From Clostridia bacterium (GTDB taxonomy: Bacteria > Bacillota > Clostridia > Oscillospirales > Acutalibacteraceae), in the NCBI GenBank assembly GCA_017549905.1, contig JAFYNC010000137.1, positions 1 through 13,422 of the forward strand: a stretch of 13,422 bases of DNA, given 5' to 3'. Numbering within the stretch: position 1 is the first letter of the stretch; each line of letters begins with the position of its first letter. Positions 6,456 through 13,422 of this stretch are shown here, piece by piece. A program made the translations under genes and the position numbers. The notes under the pieces are model-generated. The model searched no databases. It saw only the letters and a program-made list of their open reading frames with translations, and was not told the origin of the DNA.

Positions 6456-7812
6456 AATTTTTAAGACTTTGCATAGGAGCGGGGATTCTGCCTGCTCTGT
6501 CAATAAATTTTTTAGGACTTTTGGTGAGGTTAACCTTCATAATAGGTCCTGAGCCTAAAAGTCCGCCGAATTCAAGCGTTTCACCTGCTTTTTTGCCAAT
6601 AGCAGGGATTACTCTCACTGCGGTGGTTTTTGAATTAACCATTCCTATTGCGGCTTCATCAGCTATAATTGCAGATATAACCTCTGCAGGTGTTTCACCG
6701 GGTATAGCAATCATATCAAGACCAACCGAGCAAACGGCGGTCATAGCTTCAAGCTTAGAAAGTTCTAAATCACCCGAAATTGCGGCAGCTATCATACCTG
6801 CATCCTCAGATACGGGGATAAACGCACCCGAAAGTCCGCCAACATAGGAAGATGCCATAACGCCACCCTTCTTAACAGCATCGTTAAGCATTGCAAGTGC
6901 GGCGGTTGTGCCATGAGTGCCACAGGTTTCAAGTCCCATTTCTTCTAAGATATGGGCAACTGAGTCGCCGATAGCGGGGGTGGGAGCTAATGAAAGGTCT
7001 ACTATACCAAACGGAACACCCAAACGGCGTGAAGCTTCTGTGCCTACGAGCTGTCCCATACGTGTTATTTTAAATGCAGTGCGCTTAATAATTTCTGCAA
7101 GCTGCCCTAAATCGCCATTGGGACATTTTTTAAGAGCCGCCTGCACAACACCGGGGCCTGATACACCTACGTGAATCACACAGTCAGGCTCACCTACACC
7201 GTGAAAAGCTCCTGCCATAAAGGGATTATCCTCAACAGCGTTACAGAAAACAACAAGTTTTGCACAACCTATACAGTCACGGTCGGCTGTGATTTCAGCG
7301 GTTTCTCTTACAATCTGTCCCATAAGTTTTACCGCATCCATATTAATACCGGCTTTTGTGGAACCAATATTGACAGATGAACAGATATTACTTGTAACCG
7401 ACAATGCTTCGGGAATAGAGCGAATAAGCGCTTCATCACCTGCTGAAAAACCCTTATGAACTAAAGCGGAGTATCCACCTATAAAGTTAACACCGGTAGC
7501 ATCAGCTGCTTTTTGAAGTGCCTTTGCATATTTTACAGGGTTGCCGCCTGAAGAAGCAACAAGCATAGCAATAGGAGTTACTGAAATTCGTTTATTAATA
7601 ATCGGAATTCCAAATTCTCTTTCAATATCTTCGCCAACTTTTACGAGGTTGCCTGCAAGGCGGGTAATTTTATTGTAAATTTTTTCACAGGCTTTGTCTT
7701 CATCAGAGTCGGCGCAGTCGAGAAGTGAAATTCCCATTGTAACTGTGCGAATGTCAAGATTTTCTTCGGAAATCATATTTATGGTTTCCATTATATCTTT
7801 AATATTTATCAT
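6454..7812 (-). CDS. UPF0210/DUF711 family protein ("PFL family protein")
   Basis: This 452-residue soluble protein matches the full length of the UPF0210 family (pneumococcal SP_0239 type). The family has known structures but no proven reaction as far as I know. Visible conserved blocks are [14 protein letters not shown] near the start, [21 protein letters not shown], a Cys cluster in [14 protein letters not shown] (Cys180, Cys183, Cys190), [10 protein letters not shown] with His204, [19 protein letters not shown], and [21 protein letters not shown]. The database name "PFL family" reflects remote similarity to pyruvate formate-lyase; I see no glycyl-radical motif of the RVSGYAV type. It lies 11 nt after the ACT gene, with GAGGT about 8 nt before its ATG, overlapping the end of the ACT gene. 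Catalysis, substrate and partners remain unknown; metabolite-responsive control by the ACT partner is inferred. Confidence 0.9.
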   Translation of the reverse strand: MINIKDIMETINMISEENLDIRTVTMGISLLDCADSDEDKACEKIYNKITRLAGNLVKVGEDIEREFGIPIINKRISVTPIAMLVASSGGNPVKYAKALQKAADATGVNFIGGYSALVHKGFSAGDEALIRSIPEALSVTSNICSSVNIGSTKAGINMDAVKLMGQIVRETAEITADRDCIGCAKLVVFCNAVEDNPFMAGAFHGVGEPDCVIHVGVSGPGVVQAALKKCPNGDLGQLAEIIKRTAFKITRMGQLVGTEASRRLGVPFGIVDLSLAPTPAIGDSVAHILEEMGLETCGTHGTTAALAMLNDAVKKGGVMASSYVGGLSGAFIPVSEDAGMIAAAISGDLELSKLEAMTAVCSVGLDMIAIPGETPAEVISAIIADEAAIGMVNSKTTAVRVIPAIGKKAGETLEFGGLLGSGPIMKVNLTKSPKKFIDRAGRIPAPMQSLKN

Positions 7813-7823
7813 TTGGTATACCT

Positions 7824-8093
7824 CTAAATTCTGTGCATTGAATTAAAAATGTCTTCATGCATAACGCGGATATCAAGATTATTTTGCTCACCCAAAGCTT
7901 TCATTTTATCAGAAAATGAGGCGAATGAACAGTTAAGTTCCTTAATTTCTGTGAGCATAACCATTACAAACATATCCTGTAAAACAGATTGGGTAATATC
8001 AAGAATATTTGCATTACATTCTGCGCATATATTACTTACTTTTGAAATGATACCAACGGCATCTTTGCCTATTACGGAAACAACTGTTTTCAT
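7824..8093 (-). CDS. ACT domain protein, UPF0237 family
   Basis: This 89-residue stand-alone ACT domain opens with the first beta strand [23 protein letters not shown], the GxxDxxGI-like loop that binds small ligands, then [25 protein letters not shown] domains dimerise and sense amino acids or other small metabolites. This family is almost always found just upstream of a UPF0210 protein, as here, which suggests that the two act together. AGGGGA lies 7 nt before the ATG. The stop codon overlaps the ribosome binding site of the next gene, pointing to coupled translation. It is the first gene of its operon, divergent from pflB. Length is normal for the family and the ligand is unknown. Confidence 0.9.
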   Translation of the reverse strand: MKTVVSVIGKDAVGIISKVSNICAECNANILDITQSVLQDMFVMVMLTEIKELNCSFASFSDKMKALGEQNNLDIRVMHEDIFNSMHRI

Positions 8094-8124
8094 ACTTTTT
8101 TCCCCTTCGAATCATATTAAACAT

Positions 8125-8153
8125 ATTTTATCATAATAAAAAACTAATATCAA
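8125..8153 (-). promoter_or_regulatory. Sigma-A promoter for the ACT/UPF0210 operon
   Basis: On the - strand, TTGATA (8153-8148) is followed by a 17-nt spacer and TAAAAT (8130-8125), with TGA just before the -10 as an extended element. The start would be near 8118, about 25 nt before the ATG. Confidence 0.7.
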
Positions 8154-8244
8154 TGAAAAAATGTATGAATATTTATAAAACATGATAATCTTTTTGTATG
8201 CAGTGCCAAAAATGTCATATTTTGTGCTTTGTTTAAAAATTAAC

Positions 8245-8256
8245 ACAATATATTGT
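8245..8256. promoter_or_regulatory. Perfect 12-bp palindrome just upstream of the pfl promoter
   Basis: ACAATATATTGT is a perfect palindrome that touches the first base of the -35 box of the pflB promoter. Its position suits a regulator site. It is AT-rich, so chance occurrence is possible, and the binding protein is unknown. Confidence 0.35.
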
Positions 8257-8284
8257 TGACAAATGTCTACATTTGGAGTAAAAT
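8256..8284 (+). promoter_or_regulatory. Sigma-A promoter for pflB-pflA
   Basis: A perfect -35 TTGACA (8256-8261), a 17-nt spacer and -10 TAAAAT (8279-8284) predict a start near 8291 and a leader of about 44 nt. This is a strong core promoter, as expected for an abundant fermentation enzyme. Confidence 0.8.
8258..8277. promoter_or_regulatory. Candidate operator overlapping the pfl promoter spacer
   Basis: CAAATGT (8260-8266) and ACATTTG (8269-8275) form a perfect 7-2-7 dyad lying across the -35 edge and spacer. The same bases can be read as two boxes one helical turn apart: GACAAATGTC (8258-8267), a KACANNTGTM-type palindrome, and the near-match TACATTTGGA (8268-8277). A repressor bound here would block RNA polymerase. 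The identity of the regulator is not known. Confidence 0.45.
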
Positions 8285-8295
8285 GTTTTCACACA

Positions 8296-8309
8296 CCCAA
8301 TATGTTGGG
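8296..8309 (+). promoter_or_regulatory. Small dyad in the pflB 5' leader
   Basis: CCCAA (8296-8300) and TTGGG (8305-8309) can form a short hairpin with a TATG loop just after the predicted transcription start. It could stabilise the mRNA 5' end or be a second DNA site. It is too weak to act as a terminator and lies 13 nt before AAGGAG. Confidence 0.35.
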
Positions 8310-8334
8310 ATAGATTTTCTCTAAGGAGCACACA

Positions 8335-10566
8335 ATGGAACACAAGAATTGGAATGGTTTCAAAAGCGGCAAATGGCAAGAAGAAATAAATGTCCGCGAT
8401 TTTATACAGAATAACTATAGTGAATATAAGGGGGATTCTGCCTTTTTAGCAGGTGCTACTAAGCGTACAGATGAGCTTATGAAAAAGCTTAATGCTCTTT
8501 TTGCGCTTGAAAGACATTTGGGTGGAGTTCTTGATATTGATACCGAAACTGTTTCTTCACTTATGAGTTATGCTCCCGGATATATAGATAAAGAAAATGA
8601 AATTATTGTAGGTATGCAAACCAACCGCCCTTTAAAGCGCGGCGTTAACCCCTTTGGCGGTATGCGTATGGCGCGTCAGGCTTGTGAGGCTTACGGATAT
8701 AAACTTAATGAAAAGATTGAAACACAGTTTAAATTCAGAACGACTCATAATGACGGTGTTTTTAGAGCATATACCGACGAAATGCGTCTTGCACGTAAGA
8801 GCCACGTTATAACAGGTCTTCCTGATGCTTACGGCAGAGGAAGAATTATCGGCGACTACCGCCGAGTAGCGCTTTACGGTGTAGACAGGTTGTTGGCAGA
8901 TAAAGAAAAGGATAAGAAAGCGCTCGAAAATTCACTCTTCGATAATGATAATATACGTCTTACTGAAGAAATTTACAAGCAGATGGAATTTTTAGGGCTT
9001 TTGAAGAAGATGGCCGAAATGTATGGCTTTGACATAAGCGGTCCTGCTGCTAATGCAAAAGAGGCTATACAGTGGACCTACTTTGCATATCTTGCGGCAA
9101 TTAAAGAGCAAAACGGCGCCGCAATGTCACTTGGCAGAGTAAGCACATTCTTTGACATTTATATTGAAAGAGATATTAAAGCGGGTATTCTTGATGAAAC
9201 TGCGGCACAAGAGCTAATTGACGATTTTGTTATGAAGCTTCGCATTGCAAGACATTTAAGAACACCTGAATATAATGAGCTTTTCGGCGGCGACCCAATG
9301 TGGATTACCGAAGCCGTAGGAGGTATGGGTGAGGATGGTAGAACTCTTGTTACAAAGAGCAGTTTCCGTATTCTTAACACACTTTACACCTTGGGCTCTT
9401 CACCTGAGCCTAACCTTACAGTGCTTTGGTCTAACTCCTTGCCCGAAGGCTTTAAGAAATTCTGCGCAAAGGTTTCTTGTGATACGGACTCTATTCAGTA
9501 TGAAAATGATGATATTATGCGTCCTATATATGGTGACGATTACGCTATAGCTTGTTGTGTTTCTGCAATGAAGGTGGGCAAGCAAATGCAATTCTTCGGC
9601 GCTCGTTGTAATTTGGCTAAGCTTTTGCTTATTGCAATCAACGGCGGATATGACACCTCAAGCGATATTCATATCGGACCTCAAATGCCTGTTTTAGAGG
9701 GTGATAAGCTCGATTATCAAGAGGTTATGAAGCGTATGGATATTTATATGGAGTGGCTTGCAAACCTCTATGTAAATACAATGAATATCATTCATTTTAT
9801 GCACGATAAATATGCTTACGAGAGAACACAGATGGCTCTTCACGACACAAACGTTGAGCGTTTAATGGCTTTCGGTATTGCGGGACTTTCGGTTGTGGCT
9901 GACTCTTTAAGCGCAATTAAATATGCCGATGTAAAGCCTATTCGCAATGAAAACGGTTTTATAACAGAGTTTAATACTGTGGGTGATTTTCCCAAGTTTG
10001 GTAATGATGATGATAGGGTAGACCTTATTGCTAAGGAAATGTCACACAAAATGATAACAGAACTTCGCAAAACTCCTACCTATAGAAATGCTATTCACAC
10101 CTTGTCATTGCTTACTATTACTTCAAATGTAATGTATGGTAAAAACACCGCCGCTACGCCTGACGGCAGAAAAGCGGGTGATGCTTTTGCTCCCGGTGCT
10201 AACCCGATGCACAACCGCGAAGAAAACGGTGCTTTGGCATCGCTCAACTCTGTTGCTAAGCTTTCTTATGATGACTGCCGTGACGGTATTTCAAATACAT
10301 TTTCTATTACTCCTGATGCTTTAGGCAGAGATGCTGATGAGCGAGAAAATAATCTTGTTTCAATTCTTGACGGTTATTTTGCAAAGAAGGCTCATCATAT
10401 TAACATTAATGTATTAAACCGCGAAACCTTGGTTGCGGCATATAATGACCCTGAGGCTTATCCTAACCTTACAATTCGTGTTTCAGGTTATGCAGTTAAT
10501 TTCCATAAGCTTTCTCGCGAACAGCAAAAAGAAGTAATAAGCAGAACCTTCCATGAGGTTATATAA
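8335..10566 (+). CDS. pflB: Formate C-acetyltransferase (pyruvate formate-lyase)
   Basis: This is the 743-residue glycyl-radical enzyme that converts pyruvate and CoA to acetyl-CoA and formate in anaerobic fermentation. The catalytic cysteine pair is Cys407-Cys408 in the IACCVSAM motif. The radical-bearing glycine is Gly718 in the C-terminal RVSGYAVNF motif. Both match the Escherichia coli PflB motifs, and the length is close to its 760 residues. The N-terminal [24 protein letters not shown] and the [16 protein letters not shown] block are also typical of true pyruvate formate-lyases rather than diol dehydratases. AAGGAG lies 6 nt before the ATG. The activase gene follows after a 1-nt gap. 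It is controlled by a strong promoter with dyads across it, and is divergent from the ACT/UPF0210 pair. The enzyme is oxygen-sensitive, which supports an anaerobic host. Confidence 0.97.
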   Translation: MEHKNWNGFKSGKWQEEINVRDFIQNNYSEYKGDSAFLAGATKRTDELMKKLNALFALERHLGGVLDIDTETVSSLMSYAPGYIDKENEIIVGMQTNRPLKRGVNPFGGMRMARQACEAYGYKLNEKIETQFKFRTTHNDGVFRAYTDEMRLARKSHVITGLPDAYGRGRIIGDYRRVALYGVDRLLADKEKDKKALENSLFDNDNIRLTEEIYKQMEFLGLLKKMAEMYGFDISGPAANAKEAIQWTYFAYLAAIKEQNGAAMSLGRVSTFFDIYIERDIKAGILDETAAQELIDDFVMKLRIARHLRTPEYNELFGGDPMWITEAVGGMGEDGRTLVTKSSFRILNTLYTLGSSPEPNLTVLWSNSLPEGFKKFCAKVSCDTDSIQYENDDIMRPIYGDDYAIACCVSAMKVGKQMQFFGARCNLAKLLLIAINGGYDTSSDIHIGPQMPVLEGDKLDYQEVMKRMDIYMEWLANLYVNTMNIIHFMHDKYAYERTQMALHDTNVERLMAFGIAGLSVVADSLSAIKYADVKPIRNENGFITEFNTVGDFPKFGNDDDRVDLIAKEMSHKMITELRKTPTYRNAIHTLSLLTITSNVMYGKNTAATPDGRKAGDAFAPGANPMHNREENGALASLNSVAKLSYDDCRDGISNTFSITPDALGRDADERENNLVSILDGYFAKKAHHININVLNRETLVAAYNDPEAYPNLTIRVSGYAVNFHKLSREQQKEVISRTFHEVI

Positions 10567-10567
10567 T

Positions 10568-11269
10568 ATGGGAAAAGTAAATTCTATCCAAACGCTCGGT
10601 GCACTTGACGGACCGGGCGTTCGGTTTGTGGTATTTTTGCAAGGATGTAATTTAAGATGCGGTTGTTGCCATAATCCTGATACTTGGGAAATCGGTGTCG
10701 GCACAGAATATACCGCTTTGGAAATTGCCGATAAATGCGAAAGATTTAAAGAATATTTCGGCGACAAAGGCGGAATAACCATTTCAGGCGGCGAGCCGCT
10801 TTTGCAGGCAGAGTTTTGTTTAGAGGTATTTCGTGAGTGTCACAAAAAAGGAATTAACACCTGCCTTGATACATCGGGCAGTATTCTTAATGATAGTGTA
10901 AAGGCGTTGTTAGAAGAAACCGATACAGTGTTGCTTGATATAAAATACACAAATGATGATGATTATAAAAAGTATGTGGGTTGTGGCATAAAAACACCTT
11001 TGGAATTTCTTGATTATTTATCGCAAAAAAATATCCCCACTGTTTTAAGGCAGGTTATAATACCTACTTTAAATGACAATGAGGAAAACATTTTAAGGCT
11101 TAAAGAAATACGTGATAATCACAAAAATATAGTAAAAACCGAGTTTTTACCTTTTAAAAAACTGTGTTCTGTTAAATATGAAAAATTGGGAATTGATTTT
11201 AAATTTAAATGTATACCTGAGCCTACAAAAAAGCAAATTGAATATTTAGAACAAAAATATAAGGAGTAG
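10568..11269 (+). CDS. pflA: Pyruvate formate-lyase activating enzyme (radical SAM)
   Basis: This 233-residue radical SAM enzyme abstracts a hydrogen from Gly718 of PflB using S-adenosylmethionine and a [4Fe-4S] cluster. The cluster ligands are Cys27, Cys31 and Cys34 in the CxxxCxxC motif CNLRCGCCHNP, with an extra Cys33 alongside. GGEP (74-77) is the SAM-binding motif. The LGALDGPGVRFVVFLQGC opening is characteristic of PflA. The frame is open back to an ATG inside pflB at 10553, but the ATG at 10568 is chosen because GAGG (10555-10558) lies 9 nt upstream of it and the resulting N-terminus (MGKVNSIQTLG) fits the family. It is co-transcribed with pflB, with 1 nt between them and the ribosome binding site inside pflB, implying coupled translation. 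Confidence 0.95.
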   Translation: MGKVNSIQTLGALDGPGVRFVVFLQGCNLRCGCCHNPDTWEIGVGTEYTALEIADKCERFKEYFGDKGGITISGGEPLLQAEFCLEVFRECHKKGINTCLDTSGSILNDSVKALLEETDTVLLDIKYTNDDDYKKYVGCGIKTPLEFLDYLSQKNIPTVLRQVIIPTLNDNEENILRLKEIRDNHKNIVKTEFLPFKKLCSVKYEKLGIDFKFKCIPEPTKKQIEYLEQKYKE

Positions 11270-11293
11270 CATTTGCTACTCCTTATGGTTTTT
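11259..11293 (+). terminator. Bidirectional rho-independent terminator
   Basis: A perfect 12-bp stem, ATAAGGAGTAGC (11259-11270) with 11275-11286, and a 4-nt ATTT loop are followed by GGTTTTT on the + strand and by ATATTTTT on the - strand. It ends the pfl operon and contains the pflA stop codon. The convergent DUF975 gene ends in its T-run. Confidence 0.87.
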
Positions 11294-11969
11294 ATTCGTT
11301 AGTTTCTTGTGGCACTTCTTCTGCAACAACTTCTTCTGCAACAGTTTCTTCAACAACAGGTTCCTCTGCAACATCTTCTGTAACTGCACAAGGCTTAATA
11401 GCGTTATATGCATTTGTTTGTGTTGCTGTGATATAAGGAACAATCCAGATAAATCCAATACCTAAAGTGATAATTCCTAATAATATCCAACCTATAAAGG
11501 ATAAATCAAGAACAAAAAGATCCATTTTTTTGCCTTCGGTCATCTTCTTAGATTCTTCGATGCATTCGCGGGCGGATTTGCCTTTATTTTCAGCAAGGAC
11601 ATACAAAGACATTGAATATGAATATGCTTTAACTATACCCGGAATTATGAAAAGTAAAGACCAAAGGAAAGTATAAAGACTAACTAAAAATGTAACCTTA
11701 AAGGCAGCCCAAAAATCAGTAAAACCTTCAAAGGCATCACCTGCAACGGGTTTGCCACCGGCAACTACATTTAGATATACTTTACATAGACTCAATGAGA
11801 AAGCGGGTGTTATTATTACTGATACGGCTAATGAACCCATAGGAATAAGTTGTAGTATTGCGCTGGCAATACCCGAAATTAATGAAACGATAAATGTTAT
11901 TAGAAATAATATTCCAATTTTACCTTTAATCTGACTCTTTGCCGCTGATTTTAGTTCAATTCTGTTCAT
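11292..11969 (-). CDS. DUF975 family integral membrane protein with repetitive acidic tail
   Basis: This 225-residue protein has several hydrophobic segments (about residues 17-40, 43-65, 90-115 and 155-185) and DUF975 landmarks: an N-terminal AAKSQIKGK amphipathic stretch, LLFIIPGIVKAYSYSMSLYVLAEN, a conserved CIEESKKMTEGKKMDLFVLDLSFIGW block and the final LGIGFIWIVPYITATQTNAY. The family is common in Firmicutes and has no established function that I know of. Residues 196-225 form an acidic tail built of VAEEP, VVEET, VAEEV and VAEEV units, which is unusual and probably lies in the cytoplasm. AGGAGAG precedes the ATG. It has its own promoter and is 98 nt downstream of mntP on the same strand; I see no clear terminator between them, so some read-through from mntP is possible. 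No functional partner is evident. Confidence 0.8.
   Translation of the reverse strand: MNRIELKSAAKSQIKGKIGILFLITFIVSLISGIASAILQLIPMGSLAVSVIITPAFSLSLCKVYLNVVAGGKPVAGDAFEGFTDFWAAFKVTFLVSLYTFLWSLLFIIPGIVKAYSYSMSLYVLAENKGKSARECIEESKKMTEGKKMDLFVLDLSFIGWILLGIITLGIGFIWIVPYITATQTNAYNAIKPCAVTEDVAEEPVVEETVAEEVVAEEVPQETNE
11314..11373. repeat. 15-bp tandem coding repeat, four units
   Basis: Two perfect 15-bp copies of ACTTCTTCTGCAACA (11314-11328 and 11329-11343) are followed by two diverged units (11344-11358 and 11359-11373). In frame on the - strand they encode pentapeptides of the form VAEEx. Copy number could change without shifting the frame. Confidence 0.85.
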
Positions 11970-12019
11970 AAATTTCTCTCCTTGAAAAATATTTAAAACT
12001 CAAAAGAATTTCTAATAAT

Positions 12020-12048
12020 ATTTTAGCACGTTTAGGTCAAACTGTAAA
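12020..12048 (-). promoter_or_regulatory. Sigma-A promoter for the DUF975 gene
   Basis: On the - strand, TTTACA (12048-12043) is followed by a 17-nt spacer and TAAAAT (12025-12020), with TGC just before the -10 as an extended element. The leader is about 45 nt. Confidence 0.65.
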
Positions 12049-12067
12049 GAAAAAATGTCGAAAAATA

Positions 12068-12640
12068 TTAAATTTTGTTAAAAACATCCAAATGCTCAAC
12101 CAAAATTTTAATACCTAAAACAACAAGTATTGCGCCGCCTGTAAATTCTGCCTTTGATTTATATTTTCCGCCAAAAACACTGCCAAGCTTAACTCCCGTT
12201 GCCGAAAATGCAAAGGTTATAACACCGATAAATAAAACTGCAGCCAAAATATTAACATTAGGAAGCAGAGCAAAGGTTATACCTACAGCTAACGCATCAA
12301 TGCTTGTGGCAATTGCCATTATAAGCATTGTTTTAAAGCCGAAATCGCAATCTGCCGAGTTTTCTTCATCAGAGAAAGACTCTTTTATCATATTTATACC
12401 AATCGCGCCTAACAAAACAAATGCTATCCAATGGTCAAATGCGGTAACGTATTTTTCAAAGGTTGTGCCCAATATGTAGCCTATAAATGGCATAAGCGCC
12501 TGAAATCCGCCGAACCATGCGCCTGAAATTATCATATGCTTAGGTTTTACCTTTTCGGTAGCAAGTCCTTTGCAGATAGCAACAGCAAAAGCGTCCATTG
12601 AAAGTCCTACTGCCAAGATAAAGAGTTCTAAAAGTCCCAA
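12068..12640 (-). CDS. mntP: Manganese efflux pump MntP
   Basis: This is a six-helix membrane exporter that removes excess Mn(II). The two repeated halves carry the signature acidic motifs: GLSMDAFAV in helix 1 and TSIDALAVG in helix 4, with their aspartates at residues 16 and 115. Asp16 coincides with the essential Asp16 of Escherichia coli MntP. Length is 190 residues, normal for the family. The open frame reaches a GTG at 12649, but that codon overlaps AGGAG (12653-12649). The TTG at 12640 lies 8 nt after the AGGAG and gives the expected [19 protein letters not shown]-terminus, so I choose it. I see no yybP-ykoY-type manganese riboswitch in the short leader. It is divergent from the TSUP pair and may read through into the DUF975 gene. 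Confidence 0.92.
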   Translation of the reverse strand: MGLLELFILAVGLSMDAFAVAICKGLATEKVKPKHMIISGAWFGGFQALMPFIGYILGTTFEKYVTAFDHWIAFVLLGAIGINMIKESFSDEENSADCDFGFKTMLIMAIATSIDALAVGITFALLPNVNILAAVLFIGVITFAFSATGVKLGSVFGGKYKSKAEFTGGAILVVLGIKILVEHLDVFNKI

Positions 12641-12670
12641 ATTTAACACTCCTATTAATTATATAATGAT

Positions 12671-12699
12671 ATTTTAACTTTTATAACACACAGTGTCAA
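12671..12699 (-). promoter_or_regulatory. Sigma-A promoter for mntP
   Basis: On the - strand, a perfect TTGACA (12699-12694), a 17-nt spacer and TAAAAT (12676-12671) give a start near 12664 and a leader of about 24 nt. That is far too short for an aptamer. Confidence 0.78.
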
Positions 12700-12742
12700 G
12701 GATAAATGCTCTGTTTTTGGAAAAATTAGTAGTGGTGATGTT

Positions 12743-13099
12743 GTGAAAAACAAGAAAATAATTCCTTTGGTTTTTGGTGTGATGATTGGTGTTGTCAACG
12801 GACTTTTTGGCGCAGGTGGGGGAATGATAGCTGTGCCGTTACTTAAAAAAATGGGTTTTGAGCAAAAGTCGGCACACTGCAATGCGGTAGCGGTGATTTT
12901 ACCTATAACGGTTTTAAGCGCGATACTCTATATTATAAAAGATTATGTAAACCTTTCTGACGCTTATATATATCTGCCGACAGGTGTGTTAGGGGCGGGT
13001 ATTGGCACTGTAGTACTCAAAAAAATATCGCCGTTATGGCTTAAAAGAATATTCGGTATTTTTATGGTTTATGCAGGCTTTCGCCTGCTTGCTAAATGA
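12743..13099 (+). CDS. Half-length TSUP (TauE/SafE) family transporter, first subunit
   Basis: This 118-residue membrane protein corresponds to one repeat of the TSUP/TauE-SafE family, which normally has about 250 residues in two homologous halves. It has about four hydrophobic segments and the repeat hallmark NGLFGAGGGMIAVPLL at 19-34, followed by AHCNAVAVILPITVLSA. Family members export or import small sulfur-containing or organic anions; the substrate here is unknown. The start is GTG, because the nearby ATG and TTG are out of frame and meet a stop at once. GGTGAT sits 3-4 nt upstream, which is short spacing. The stop overlaps the start of a second half-length gene (ATGA), so the two products probably assemble as a heterodimer. 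No convincing promoter is visible in the 100-nt gap shared with mntP. Confidence 0.82.
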   Translation: MKNKKIIPLVFGVMIGVVNGLFGAGGGMIAVPLLKKMGFEQKSAHCNAVAVILPITVLSAILYIIKDYVNLSDAYIYLPTGVLGAGIGTVVLKKISPLWLKRIFGIFMVYAGFRLLAK

Positions 13100-13422
13100 A
13101 TATTTTAGCCCTTTTAGCAGGGCTTTTATCAGGAATTATAGGGGCTATGGGATTAGGTGGGGGAGCGGTGCTTATAATTTATCTCACCCTCTTTGCCGAT
13201 GTAGAGCAACTTACGGCACAAGGAATAAATCTATTATTTTTTATACCGATAGCCACAGTGTCTGTAATAATATACGGTTTTAAAAAGAAAATAAAGTGGA
13301 AAACAGTCATTAAAATTTCGGCGGTAGGTTTAATAGGCACGCTTTTTGGATGGCTGTTAGCAGATTTTTTAGGGGCAGAGCTTATATCTAAAATTTTCGG
13401 CGGATTTTTGTTGCTATTAGGA
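13096..13422 (+). CDS. Half-length TSUP (TauE/SafE) family transporter, second subunit (cut by window edge)
   Basis: The ATG at 13096 opens a frame that stays open to the right edge (109 codons). It begins MNILALLAGLLSGIIGAMG and continues with the LGGGAVLIIYL motif, the same GxGGG hallmark found in the preceding protein, then TAQGINLLFFIPIATVSV, a lysine-rich loop, and further hydrophobic segments. This is the second TSUP repeat as a separate polypeptide, typical of small tandem TSUP genes in Clostridia as I recall. Its start overlaps the upstream stop as ATGA and there is no strong ribosome binding site, so translation likely depends on the upstream gene. A short GCAGGC-TTTC-GCCTGC hairpin (13073-13088) lies just ahead of the overlap. 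The 3' end is missing. Confidence 0.8.
   Translation, partial: MNILALLAGLLSGIIGAMGLGGGAVLIIYLTLFADVEQLTAQGINLLFFIPIATVSVIIYGFKKKIKWKTVIKISAVGLIGTLFGWLLADFLGAELISKIFGGFLLLLG

Noticed and set aside
6013..7380. Several open frames of 69-119 codons antisense to the DegV and UPF0210 genes
   Set aside because: All are fully inside well-supported genes on the other strand and show no initiation signal or family motif.
8240..8261. Possible Rex (redox) operator upstream of pflB
   Set aside because: The arms TTAACA and TGTTGA face the opposite way from the TTGT...ACAA Rex consensus and do not match it well.
12075..12479. Open frame of 134 codons on the + strand opposite mntP
   Set aside because: It is antisense to a clear MntP gene, has low-complexity composition, no ribosome binding site, and no recognisable domain.
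12641..12742. yybP-ykoY manganese riboswitch before mntP
   Set aside because: The whole gap is about 100 nt, the promoter lies within it, and the remaining leader of about 24 nt cannot hold the aptamer.
13073..13088. GCAGGC-TTTC-GCCTGC hairpin as a terminator between the TSUP genes
   Set aside because: It lies inside the first gene, lacks a T-run directly after the stem, and would interrupt an overlapping gene pair.
13073..13099. A frameshift that breaks a single full-length TSUP gene
   Set aside because: The junction is a clean ATGA overlap, each product starts with its own helix and GxGGG motif, and paired half-length TSUP genes are plausible in this group.
1..13422. CRISPR array, insertion sequence, phage or tRNA genes
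   Set aside because: I found no regularly spaced repeats, transposase or integrase motifs, or cloverleaf-like structures on either strand.

Overview
The window looks like chromosomal DNA from an anaerobic, endospore-forming, low-GC Firmicute of the class Clostridia, probably a gut-type lineage. Supporting signs are AT-rich intergenic DNA, strong GGAGG-type ribosome binding sites, consensus sigma-A promoters with 17-nt spacers, a SleC-like spore cortex hydrolase, and a pyruvate formate-lyase pair with no aerobic genes in view. I see no mobile element, CRISPR array, tRNA or rRNA, and gene density is normal, so this is core-like rather than accessory DNA.

Left part (1-4380, all + strand): a two-gene cassette that together rebuilds the clostridial spore cortex-lytic enzyme SleC (a small beta-sandwich protein, then a SpoIID-like catalytic domain with three peptidoglycan-binding domains). 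It is followed by a FAD-dependent oxidoreductase with a shortened C-terminal Rieske cluster domain, whose ribosome binding site lies in a perfect 11-bp hairpin, and by a GtrB/DPM1-type membrane glycosyltransferase with its own strong promoter.

Middle part (4440-8093): the - strand azlC-azlD branched-chain amino acid exporter pair is divergent from a + strand DegV/FakB fatty-acid-binding protein. Convergent to DegV is a - strand pair, an ACT-domain regulator (UPF0237) followed by a UPF0210/DUF711 protein. This pair is widely conserved but functionally undefined.

Right part (8094-13422): the ACT/UPF0210 pair is divergent from pflB-pflA (pyruvate formate-lyase and its radical-SAM activase). The shared control region carries several dyads around the pfl promoter. 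After a bidirectional terminator come a - strand DUF975 membrane protein with a pentapeptide-repeat acidic tail, a - strand manganese exporter MntP, and a divergent pair of half-length TSUP (TauE/SafE) transporter genes. The second TSUP gene overlaps the first by ATGA and runs off the right edge.

Several starts differ from the longest open frame. TTG starts are preferred for azlC and mntP, and downstream ATGs for the DegV protein and pflA, based on Shine-Dalgarno spacing. Convergent gene pairs are separated by compact bidirectional terminators. The most interesting points are the split SleC, the hairpin over the oxidoreductase ribosome binding site, the dyads in the pfl/UPF0210 divergent region, and the half-size TSUP pair. 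I do not see clear evidence of an entirely new system.
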